DNA of 64,000 bases from Ilyonectria destructans (Eukaryota; Ascomycota; Sordariomycetes; Hypocreales; Nectriaceae): NCBI GenBank assembly GCA_020740775.1, contig JAHEWK010000015.1:496001-560000 (forward strand), given 5' to 3'. Below, piece after piece: positions 11,750 to 21,101 of this stretch. A model generated the notes under the pieces. It had not been told where the DNA came from, did not search any database, and saw only the letters and a list, made by a program, of their open reading frames with translations. Positions within the stretch are counted from its first letter, which is position 1. Each line of letters starts with the position of its first letter. A program made the position numbers and the translations under genes.

Positions 11750-13246
11750 GAAAGATATCTACTACTTAGGATCTATTATTTGCATCTTGTAGTAACGTAC
11801 ATAGTAAACAGAACTTGCGAATATGCTAGGAGTCCAAGGTCAACTTGAGGACAGGGATAACGAGGGAAGTTCTCGAGAAGATACAGCAGATCCTCAGGGA
11901 TAAGCATCTCTATACAATCTCAGCGATAAGCAATCTCTCTATTATTCTCTCTGCTAGTAATGCTAAACAGTCTAAAACCTAAAGCACTAAGAAAGTACTC
12001 ACTAAAGTGAACTGAAAATTATAATAGTTTTAAGATTCTATTTAATCTCTAAAGTATTAGTAATATTATTAATACTCTATTAATCAGTCTATAAATAACT
12101 GCAGGTAAATATAGATTTATTATATAGTATATTAACTAATTTTATATTATTATTATTTTATTTATCTTCTATAAAATTAATAAAGTCAGCTTACTTACTA
12201 TAATTATATAATTATTATTATAGAAACTAATTCTATAATAGAAAAAGAAGTAGAAGTAATAGAGAATTCCTTCTAGAGATAGTCTCTACCTGATGCCGCT
12301 AGAAAGCTAACCTTCTAGATACAGCTAGACTAGGTAGGTTACTAACCTTCTGGATATAGTAGTATTAGCCTTCTGAGTATAATAGAATCTCTTCTGAAGA
12401 TAGATCTTTTAGATTATAAAATATATTATATTAGGTGTATCCTCCTTCTAGCTATCTGGATATTTACTTGCTATTTATCTATAGATTTCTTAGGGAAATC
12501 CTAAGGAAATCTCTAGAAAGTTAGATAAGGATTGCTGCTTAATCTCCTAGGGAAATCCCAGGGAAATCCCTACTCGGCCTGATTTAGATTTCTAGGGAAG
12601 TTTAAATATATATTACTCTATATTTTCTGGGTATACTGCTGGAAAATATATTAAAAAATTCTAGGGACTTTTAGAATAGAGTTTCTAAAGAAATTTATAA
12701 TAATTATTAACTAGTTAGTATTATTAAAATTATTATTTTAATTACTATTTTAAATTCTATATTATATATTTATATAAGTATAATAAAAAACTTAATTTAT
12801 TAATTATAAATCTAATTATAGTTTTTTACTTTTTTTAACTACTAAATATATAACTTTTTTTATAATATTTCTTTATTAATTTCTTTAAGTTCTTATAATT
12901 ATTAATTCTTTTACTATAAATTAATTAATACTATATTATTTATTAGCTATATATAGTAATAAAAGCTTTTTTTTATTTCTCTTTATTTAGTTTTTTCTTA
13001 GCTTTACTTAATATTATTAAATAAATTAAAATTATATAGTATTCTTAAATAGTAAAAATAAATATTAAGTACTATACTTAGTATTAAAAGAAATAGTAGC
13101 TAAATAATAAGGTTATTATATATTAATTTCTACTTAAAGCTTAAATTTAATTCTTCTAACTTTAATTCTACTATCTATAGTTAATAATCTTAATATTTAC
13201 AGTTAATAATCTTACTGTCTATAGTTATTCTTTTTTTTTATAAATA
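11750..13246. repeat. AT-rich RIP-mutated stretch without genes
   Basis: Composition falls from normal at about 11,900 to strongly AT-rich by 12,000. Between 12,250 and 12,600 there are loosely repeated short phrases (several variants of CTTCTGGATATAG and GGGAAATCCC), probably decayed transposon sequence. No coding frame or recognisable domain was found. Confidence 0.65.
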
Positions 13247-13362
13247 GTCTTTTTATAAAAAGTTAGTAATTTTATATAAAAAGTAATTAATTAGATTAGA
13301 AATCTTAATCTATTTAAGTAAATTATTAATCTTTAAATAAACTGAATATATAATCTATATTA
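13247..13362. repeat. Left half of repeat B (interrupted copy)
   Basis: This matches the left half of the repeat at 15593-15790 (compare ATTAGATTAGAAATCTTAAT with GTTAGACTAGAAACCTTAAT), differing mainly by RIP-type transitions. It ends with ATAATCTATATTA (13350-13362), which recurs exactly at 15216-15228, where the right half of the repeat resumes. The repeat was therefore split by the insertion of 13363-15215. Confidence 0.7.
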
Positions 13363-15215
13363 TTTTTTTTATTTAATATATACTATTTTTACCTATATCT
13401 AGGCCTATAGAACCCCTTCTTACTAAATCAATAAGAAAAAACCTAAAAGCTATTTCTAGCTCTAAAATAAAAACCTTACTGCAGTTTCACTCTGCTGCCC
13501 CTAAGGGCTGCTTATCGTCATCAGGTCTATACTAGTAATCTCGTCACCAGCCTTATCCAGAGTCGCACATATACAAGTTGCCCTCCGCCTGGCCCAGCGC
13601 CTCTAAGTCGTAGGGGCGCCGTTGGGGGGTCTCCTTGGGGTTGTAGCGGCTAGAGCTGGATCCCTATCCTCCTTCTGTTACTCGGCAGGCTATACAGTGG
13701 CCCCCCGGCTACTGCCAGCTGTGCCGGGCCGGCTTCTTCTTTTTCCGGGCTGCCCTTATAGTTATATGACCGTTATATGCCGGCTGGCGCCGGGTTGTAC
13801 CTGGGTGCTGGGTCCGCGCCGGCAATTACTTGGTGCCCCGGCCCCACTGTCTCTGGCTAGGGTAGGCTGTGTGGTGCTATAGGGGCTAGTCCTGCGGTAT
13901 TCTATTGGTGCCTATTCTTACTTACTTCTTACTTTTCGATTAGGTATTTAATTGCTTCTTTTATACTCTCTTTCTTATAGGCCTTAGGTTGGGGTTTTTA
14001 GGTCTGCCTGAGGCTTTTCTTCTAGCTCTATAAAGAGCTTTCTTTCTCTCTATTTTTCCCTCTTTTTCTTTTTTTTTTATTATTACTCCTACTGCTACTT
14101 CTGCTACTATTATTCTTATATATCTTCTTTATTTTACTATATATTTTTAGCAATATTACTTAGGTCTTACTGATAATTATTTAGTCTCTATCTATCTATT
14201 TTATTATCTATTTAATTTTACTTATTTTTATAATTTTTTTATTATTACTACTTTATTATTTTTATAATCTTATTTTAATTTTTACTATTATATCTTATCA
14301 GTCTGCTACTTAAAAGAAGGCTATTACTACTACTTATATTAATATTTAATAGGCTAAGAAGGCTACTTAATATATTACTATTAAGGCTATTTAGAATCCT
14401 ACTAGTAATAATAGCTTTAAGAAGGCTACTACTCTAGCTCCTCCCTCTAAGTCTACCTCTTTTTATAAGATATCTAAAATCTTTAATCTTAAGGTAGTCT
14501 TTTTTTATTCCTACTATAATATCTATACTAACTCTATTCTAGAAGGTTAGAGGTTACTACTCTATTTCTTATCTCTATTATATTCAGTCTATATTAATCT
14601 ATATCTTATCTAAGTATTTTTATTTTACCTATAGTATATTTTCCCTATAGTATTACTGCAGTAGTTAACTAATAGCTAACTTTCCTCTAGGTTCCAGCAG
14701 GCACTATACCTACTGTATAAAGGGTAAGTATACTTATATTTAAATAGGTCTTCTCTATAATACCTCTACAGTTACCCTTCTGACCTCTCCTAGCCTGCCG
14801 ATATATCTGCCGAGCTTGTAGTTCCCGCTAAGTACCTATCTCTTACTTTCCTTCAGTAGTACTATACTTCAGTCTCTGCCCCCAGGCCTATCCCTCATAT
14901 AGGTATCCCTACAGCTTCACTATAACCTCTACTAATCCGGTTATAGCCCGAGAATCTAATAAAGGTCGGCGAGACCTTTAGTCGCCGTAACCAGCATGTA
15001 ATTGCTGCTCGTAGTGGTGTCCAGAAGAAGGGTGTATCCGCTGCTGGGTTGGCTCTGGCTGGCCTCGGCGATAGCTCTGCGGCTGCTAAGACTAACTGCC
15101 TCCTCCGCCGACTTATTGCCCTCACCGAGGCCCAGATGGTCGCTGCTGACGTTGACGTCCCCGAGGATCTTGACGATAGCGAGAGTGTTGTTGGCGCTTA
15201 GGTACCCTTGCGGTT
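13363..15215 (+). mobile_element. 1.85-kb inserted element with 13-bp target-site duplication
   Basis: The element sits inside repeat B and is flanked by the perfect 13-bp direct repeat ATAATCTATATTA (13350-13362 and 15216-15228). Its left end starts with a run of T; its right end follows a stop codon by about 13 bp. Both ends of the copy (about 13,490-13,920 and 14,940-15,210) remain GC-rich while the middle is RIP-mutated. A more mutated copy lies at 1-1582 and ends at the same base, so the right terminus is real rather than a chance truncation. The T run could be the A-tail of a minus-strand retroelement, yet the best reading frame is on the plus strand. Element class unknown. Confidence 0.7.
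14341..15202 (+). pseudogene. RIP-broken reading frame of ~290 codons in the inserted element
   Basis: One plus-strand frame runs from at least 14341 to the TAG at 15200-15202. About fifteen internal stops were seen and all are TAA or TAG, as expected from CAA/CAG after C-to-T change; no TGA was noted. The last 70 codons (15001-15202) are intact, GC-rich and fungal-like in codon choice, ending in an acidic tail (VDVPEDLDDSESVVGA). The first part is rich in Lys, Thr and Gln. The same frame exists in the copy at 709-1569. I do not recognise the family. It is counted as a pseudogene because no start codon or intact frame remains. Confidence 0.5.
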
Positions 15216-15330
15216 ATAATCTATATTACTAATTCTATTATTAGTATTTCTTTTTTACTATTAAGCTTTTAATTCCCTCTTTAAATATATATATATTAAG
15301 GTACTTTAACTTCTTAATAATAATATACTT
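15216..15330. repeat. Right half of repeat B (interrupted copy)
   Basis: This starts with the second copy of the 13-bp duplication and then matches the right half of the repeat at 15593-15790 (shared: CTATTATTAGTATTT, ATTAAGCTT, CTCTAACCTCTTAAT-like sequence). The two copies differ mainly by transitions. Confidence 0.7.
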
Positions 15331-15592
15331 AAAACTTTATATATTATTAATAAAAGTATAAGTATAGCTATAATTAGGAGATACTATATCAGTCTGAAGG
15401 GTAAAATGGAAAGCAGATATCTTCAGTTAGTTAAGTAGTTAGTTTAGGTGTATATAAGAATAGAAGGATAACTGGAATAGAAGAGGTAAGGCTTACAGAA
15501 CTTTTATATCCATTATAATTTTACCTTTTTCAAGATCTAGCTTTTCCAGCAGATCTAGCTTTTCCAAGATACAGCTGTTACTGCAGCTTATT
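15331..15592. other. Intergenic stretch between repeats, no gene seen
   Basis: Moderately AT-rich sequence with two adjacent short similar phrases (AGATCTAGCTTTTCCAGC and AGATCTAGCTTTTCCAAG near 15532-15570). No coding frame or RNA gene was recognised. Confidence 0.5.
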
Positions 15593-15790
15593 AAGGTATT
15601 ACAAAAGGTAACTAGTTAGACTAGAAACCTTAATCTGTCTGAGTAAACTGTTAACCTTTAAATAGGCTGAGTATATAGTCTGTATTATTAATCCTATTAT
15701 TAGTATTTTTATTTTTTAATATTAAGCTTCTAGTTCTCCCTCTGGGTATATATAGACTAGGGCACTCTAACCTCTTAATTAATAAAAGTA
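15593..15790. repeat. Repeat B, uninterrupted copy
   Basis: This ~200-bp unit corresponds to 13247-13362 plus 15216-15330 without the insert, so it shows the empty-site arrangement. It is less RIP-mutated than the split copy. It is non-coding; a solo LTR or the end of another element is possible, but no terminal dinucleotides or duplication were established. Confidence 0.6.
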
Positions 15791-16002
15791 CTATTAAAGT
15801 ATAATTTATATATACTTAGAAATATTTTAAATAAAATAAACTAATTTTATTTAAAAGGTAAAAAATAAGTAAAATAACTATAAAAAATAAAAGTTCAGTT
15901 ATAATAGCTACTTACTTATAGTAATAAATAATATATAAAGTAGTATAACTATAAAAATTAATAGTAAACTTTAAGATTAATAATTAAATTTTAATTTTAC
16001 TA
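15791..16002. other. AT-rich boundary sequence
   Basis: AT-rich sequence with RIP-like composition runs directly into the damaged first exon of the C2H2-type gene. No separate feature is visible. The usual promoter of that gene should lie here but is not recognisable. Confidence 0.5.
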
Positions 16003-18373
16003 GAAAATATCAAGTTAGGTTCTATCCACACAAACTACTTTAAGACTATATCTTGTTTTAAGTTGCTGCTTATAGCTATCAAGAAGCCTGCTGCACTATT
16101 TACTTGAGAACTATCAGATATACATATCTTAGACGAGTATAATAGATACAAAGTGTGGGCGGGTAATGTTGGGGCGCATCATCCACCACAAAAGCGGGTA
16201 TCGCTAGACTACCGGCTTCGAGATGCCGCTTTCTACAAGCAAAGAGTTATTGAGGTTCTAATAGATCTTCAAGACTCGTTTAAGAGGGGTACGTACTCGT
16301 CACCTCGCTACTCTCGGTGAGATCGTGTCACTTATCATTGGCGTTTAAAGCGTTTGAGCTCGTCGAGGGCATGAGGACGCCATGGGAAGAACTTTCTGGC
16401 TCATTATCTGAGAATGACGAAGTCACCAACCTTGTAACGCCACTTCTTCTACGACCCCTACGGTCGACTATCCATACAGAACTATTTCCGTCCACAAGCA
16501 GGCGGAATTGGGCAAGCTTAATGCCTTGGCAACTTTACAGAAGCTGAATTTCTCGACACCGGTACCCCGCGCAGACTTAGCAACGATGCCCTTGGTTCTA
16601 CGCCCCCTTACATCACCCGGTCTTGATGCACCGAATGAGGCATCTGAAGTCTACGGCGGGATTCAGAGGATGATCTACCATCTCTACCGTCTTGCGAACA
16701 TTATCAGAAGCTCCACTCAAATAGACCGTTTCGCAAGAGCGGCGAGCATCGATGTGTCCCCATTTAGGTCCTATGACGAACAGCATGTCAAGACCGTCTT
16801 CCCATTCACCGCACTTTATCTAAGGAATCGGCTGCTTGAGGCCAATACTCGCAGGCGAAAACTCCTGCGCTACAATGCTGATCATCAGGCAAGATTGGCT
16901 AGGGGGCAAGAGGCGGAGGTAGACCAAGCCGTATCCACAGAAGAAGGGCCTAGACTACTACCACCGAGCACTGAGGCGACCGAATTCAAGATGCGTCAGG
17001 GTGATGAGGCAGATTTGGACTCGAGCGACACCCGGTCCGTGGCAGAAACCATATCTTCGATTGCCTTCTCCGAAGCGACTAGGGAGACCATTCGCCTGCC
17101 TTTTCGTCCCCTCGATCAGGACGGGAACCCTTCGACCGATTTCCAGTGCCCATTTTGTTGTGTTATTGTCCATGTACCCAACAATTCAGCTTGGATGTAA
17201 GAAGAACAATCCTGACCATCTCCTCAGAAACTAACTCTAGGCTCCTTTAGAAAACATGTGTTCCGGGACCTGGGAGCATATGTCTGCACCTTCGAGAGGT
17301 GCCCCATGTCTAGCCAGATGTTTGAGTCGAGGACAAGCTGGTTCAACCATGAAATGGACCTTCATCGCAAGCAGTGGCAATGCAATACCACTGGCCACCT
17401 AACATACAGCGAGGAGTCTGCCTTTAGGCGCCATTTGGCAGAGCAGCACAAAAACTGGATTTCAAGCTCGCATTCTCAAAGCATCATCAACTCTTGCGAG
17501 CAGCGGCGCACTCCCGAGTACACAGAATGCCCCTTTTGCAGAGTTCCGCGACAAATCTCGGACGACACAAACAGCCACGACGACATCGGAGATCCGACAA
17601 TGATCCCAGCTGCAAGATTGAAACAACACTTGGCACAGCATATGGAGCGCCTTGCCCTGTTCACCCTTCCTCGCACCTGCTTCGACCTAGACGATGAAGA
17701 GTCGTGTGCGAGCGCAATGGCCATACCGGGATCAGATGGGTCTGGAAGTAATCTTAGCGAAATTCTTGGAAGTATTGCCTTCTCCTCGGATGACAATCAA
17801 GAAGACGCCATAGAGACTTCCTCGGATGACAATCAAGAAGACGCCATAGAGACTTCCTCGGATGACAATCAAGAAGACGCCATAGAGACTTCCTCGGACA
17901 CCGGCGCGAAGAAAGCAACAACCACCGAAGAGACTAAGGCTACAACCGAGACCCAATCCAAGGCTGAGACCGGGAGCATAAGCTTACGTCCTTTCGGGTT
18001 ACGCCGTCCGAAATGGCCCGACGCCAGGTCCTCTTGCGGGCATGAAATCCAAACGACGAGACTTGGACGGAAAAAAGCATGGTGGGCATATGGTCCCGCT
18101 GTCGAAAAGTTCCATCAAGACATCCAGCCAGAGATCAATACTATCCTTAATAATCTCCATATTCAGGACTCCGAGATATATATTCGTGTATACATGATCG
18201 GGAAGAGCGAAGAGACCTCCTCCCCGACAATATTTGTCTGCTGCACTAACCTGTCAGTGGCCCGGCGGGTCAAGGAATCGTTGCTCAGCAGCCCAGTGAT
18301 TGGCAACAATGCATTTGCCCTCGGATCAAGTAAATTCCCGCTGGAGCAACTGGTACCGGGCAGGAAACTCTGA
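16003..18373 (+). pseudogene. C2H2-type zinc-finger gene with RIP-type stop in its first exon
   Basis: Exons read: about 16003-16288, 16351-16421, 16502-17196 and 17251-18373. Exon 1 encodes the family's N-terminal region (YKVWAGNVGAHH, SLDYRLRDAAFYKQRVIEVL), exon 3 the middle helical region, and exon 4 the Cys/His-rich region (AYVCTFERC, HEMDLHRKQWQC, FRRHLAEQHKNW, ECPFCRVP, RLKQHLAQHMERLALF). In exon 1 codon 16105-16107 is TGA where relatives have Trp in a LFTWEL-like motif, and sequence upstream is increasingly AT-rich with no clear ATG. TGG-to-TGA is the expected RIP change. A shortened protein could start at ATG 16371. The donor at 16422 (GTCACC) is weak. Relatives are fungal proteins combining such fingers with STAND or ankyrin parts. 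Whether any product is made is unknown. Confidence 0.65.
17783..17890 (+). repeat. Three perfect 36-bp coding tandem repeats
   Basis: Three identical 36-bp units encode SSDDNQEDAIET three times within the last exon of the C2H2-type gene, followed by a partial fourth. Because the units are a multiple of three bases, copy number can change without frameshift. Their identity suggests recent expansion. Confidence 0.9.
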
Positions 18374-19157
18374 GGCGACGCCTGGAAGTTCACAACGGGG
18401 GCTCGACGCCGGCTCCAACTCAGTTGCTACGACGACTTTTTTGCCGCATCGCAGTATCCGATTCAGGGTCGTCGGACGTCGAAACAGAGGCCTGTGAGTC
18501 CGACACCGTCAGTTGCAAAAGCTCGGCATGTCTTGTTAGGTGTTGGTTGTTACGGGCGTTTAGCGCTCTTTGCTTAGCCAAATTTACCCTACAGACCTCA
18601 TGTTCAGGCTGTTGGCCATGGCTTGCAATTCTCAAGAACAACAATAAGCAGAAGCCAAGCAAATAGACGGCGTATGTTCAAGGTGCTGACACATTGGCAC
18701 GTTTGCTTGGCAGTGTTAGCTCCAGGTTACCCGGGACCAGTGGTGGAGAGCTGGGAGACATTAACCCAACTGGGACTGGACCTCCGCATCCGCCGGAACC
18801 CCGCGTGTTCCGCTTTCCGGAGAGCCACAAGGAGAAGCCGGGCAACTCCCCAATCTGAACAATGACGTGATTGTCCATTCTCAGGGCTGTGCGAAAACAT
18901 CCTAGAGGATACTTTGCTTACGGAAAATCTCTGCGTCCCTGTTTGCGATGCGACTACTGATAGTTACCGCCTAATAGATCGGATACTGTAGCTGCGTGGT
19001 TACATGGTTCTGTGGTTATGTGGGTTTGATCGGATTTCTAAGCGGGAGGTTGAACCGACCCATTACCAATCCTGAATACGGATCGGCCCCAGAAGATGTC
19101 CACCGCCGTAGGCATTCCCCTCTAGTCTAGCTGGACTCCGTAGCTAGCTACCTTAGC
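18374..19157. other. Intergenic region, no gene seen
   Basis: Normal composition. Several overlapping short frames exist on both strands, but none has a recognisable domain, splice pattern or convincing length. It includes the 3' region of the C2H2-type gene and the upstream region of the glutathione transferase gene. Confidence 0.5.
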
Positions 19158-19165
19158 TATAAAGC
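19158..19165 (+). promoter_or_regulatory. TATA-like box of the glutathione transferase gene
   Basis: CTATAAAG lies about 35-40 bp before the first candidate ATG (19201) and 85 bp before the second (19243), followed by a pyrimidine-rich leader. Such a short distance makes 19243 the more natural start. Confidence 0.5.
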
Positions 19166-19242
19166 TTCCTTCTTCATCCCTCCCACCGCGACAACCTCTC
19201 ATGACATCTCGCATCACGCAATTGCGACACCACATCTCCACC

Positions 19243-20300
19243 ATGGCTGCCAAGACTAAGACCGACATCACCCTCTACACCGTGGGCACGCCCAATGGTA
19301 TCAAGGCCTCCATCCTGCTCGAGGAGCTCAACCTCGACTACAAGGTGCGGGGTCCTCTCCTTGCTTCACGCCCCCTCTAGTGAACATGTAACACAACGGG
19401 TTGGGTGTGGGAGGGAATTCACAACTAAACCCACGGAAACACAGGTCTACAACATCAAAATGATGGAAAACGAGCAGAAGGAGCCCTGGTTCCTCGAGAT
19501 TAACCCCAACGGCCGCATCCCCGCCATCACAGACAAGTTCACCGACGGCGAGCAGATCCGCGTCTTTGAGAGCGGCGCCATCCTCGAGTACCTCGTCGAC
19601 CGCTACGACACGGACCACAAGGTCTCGTACCCGCGCGGCACCCGGGAGCACTGGGAAACGTCGAGTTGGGTAAGTGGTCTTCATTTTGACGTGCAGTTTT
19701 GAGCAGCGACTGACTTTGACTTCAGCTCATGTGGCAGATGGGCGGTCTGGGTCCCATGCAGGGCCAGGCGAACCACTTCAAGCGTATGTCTTGGACTCTG
19801 CGACTACCCATGCAAGACTCTCGCAGTTCCTAACAATTCTTGCGCAGGTTACGCACCGGAGAAGATTCAGTACGGCATCGACCGCTACACCAACGAGACC
19901 CGCCGCCTCTACCGCACCATGGAAACCCAACTCGCCAAGTCAACATCAGGCTTCCTCGTTGGTGACAGAGTCACCATTGCTGACATTTCCTGCTGGGGAT
20001 GGGTCGCCGCCCACAGTACGTCCCTGTTTATTAACTCCCCAAGCCTCTCATCTCCCATCCATTGTCGCATGCTGACAAACACCCACAGAATGGTGCGGGA
20101 TCGACCTCGACGACTTCCCTCACCTGGAGAAGTGGCTGTACAAGCTCTTGGAGCGCCCAGGCTTCGAGGCGGGTCGCAACGTGCCCACCCCGCACACCGC
20201 GCTTGAGAACAACAAGCTGACCGAGGAGGAGCTCGAGGCCAAGGCGGTTTCATCCAGGGCTTGGGTCCAGTCCGGCATGAAAGAAGATGCTAAGAAATAA
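19243..20300 (+). CDS. Glutathione S-transferase, Ure2-like
   Basis: Five exons: 19243-19344, 19445-19669, 19726-19783, 19848-20015 and 20089-20300, giving 254 residues. Residues 8-90 form the thioredoxin-like glutathione-binding domain: TVGTPNG with the Ure2-type Asn in place of a catalytic Tyr/Ser, NPNGRIPAI with the cis-Pro, and ESGAILEYL binding the gamma-glutamyl group. The rest is the helical C-terminal domain, with a conserved ADISCWGWVAAH segment. The family conjugates glutathione to electrophiles or reduces peroxides; the yeast namesake also regulates nitrogen use, which cannot be assumed here. The start at 19243 has a strong context (CACCATGG). An in-frame upstream ATG at 19201 would add 14 residues rich in Arg and His. 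It is convergent with the decarboxylase gene. Confidence 0.9.
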
Positions 20301-20443
20301 GCGACGACATGCAGAAGTAAAGCAATGAGATCAATGACATGACGAGTAGTATTTATAAGACTTGTGTTGCTGCTACTCAGGGACTGTTACATTATGAACA
20401 TACATCACCCACTCACCGCAATTATTATTGAACTCCATTGTAG
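20301..20443. other. 3' flank of the glutathione transferase gene
   Basis: Untranslated and intergenic sequence leading into a foldback structure. No gene or clear terminator signal was recognised. Confidence 0.4.
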
Positions 20444-20545
20444 AGTGTAGACCAACCTAATAGTTTAGACTAACCTAACAGCTGAGACTTGCCTAACGGT
20501 TTAGACTAAGCTGCTCGGTTGCTAAACTGTTAGGTTGTCTACACT
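20444..20545. repeat. Foldback: ~24-bp inverted repeat with related internal copies
   Basis: AGTGTAGACCAACCTAATAG... (20444-20468) pairs with the reverse complement of 20522-20545, with one indel and one mismatch. Between the arms are two further variants of the CCTAACAG/TTTAGAC phrase, so the unit combines direct and inverted repetition. A miniature foldback element or an RNA hairpin in a 3' region are both possible. Confidence 0.6.
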
Positions 20546-20566
20546 GACTCCTCATCAGCTGCAAGT

Positions 20567-20608
<42 letters not shown>

Positions 20609-20848
20609 TCATCATCATCATCATCGACGTCGCCAAATCCCCAGAGAAGTTCAGGAGCTCTCGCAGCACCCGACATCACCGCTAGCACTAGAGTAGCGGT
20701 TCAAGAACGCTTCCAACTTCTTCCTGGCACTCTCGTCATCCATGATGCCGTAGCGAGTGGTTGACAAGCTAGGATTCTGGAGTTGAAGGTGAGACCGGTT
20801 GGTATGGAGGGAAAAGAGAGCTGCGTTGACAAAGTGAGTGACTCAAAG
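20542..20848 (-). pseudogene. Possible remnant of a small gene with acidic tail
   Basis: On the minus strand, a frame open from about 20848 to a TGA at 20651 reads like protein (HFVNAALFSLHTNRSHLQLQ, YGIMDDESARKKLEAFLNR). A different frame from about 20640 to 20542 continues as an Asp run and a stop. A single frameshift between 20640 and 20665 would connect them. A stop lies directly upstream at about 20849, so no complete gene is present. The family is not recognised and the coding reading may be chance. Confidence 0.25.
20567..20626. repeat. Trinucleotide microsatellite (TCG)n-(TCA)n
   Basis: About 13 TCG units run into about six TCA-type units. Read on the minus strand it is a run of roughly 20 Asp codons followed by ELAADEESV and a stop, which would suit an acidic C-terminal tail. 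Confidence 0.85.
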
Positions 20849-21101
20849 CTGCTGGATAAGAATAAGTGCCTGAGGTGCACATAACCACATTCCCAATCCT
20901 ACGATAATTATCTGTCATCCTATTAAAGCAATACAATTTAATAAGAAAGGCAAGCATTTAGTGCACTCTTCAATTGTGCATACAGTAGATAAGTAGGTAA
21001 TTTAAGCATGGTGAAGCTCTAGTGAGAGAGCTTGTACTTGTGTGCAAATAGCAATATTCTCATGTGCGAATAGCAACGCTCAAGTCAAAATAACCTCAAA
21101 C
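20849..21101. other. 3' flank of the decarboxylase gene, no gene seen
   Basis: AT-moderate sequence with short repeats of TGTGCAAATAGCAA/TGTGCGAATAGCAA near 21040-21077. No coding sequence was recognised. Confidence 0.4.

Noticed and set aside
13622..13882. Plus-strand 86-codon frame in the GC-rich end of the inserted element
   Set aside because: It does not continue in the more mutated copy and is not in the frame supported further downstream.
14895..15125. Minus-strand frame MRAISRRRRQ... in the inserted element
   Set aside because: Shadow of the better-supported plus-strand frame; upstream and downstream sequence on the minus strand is broken in all frames.
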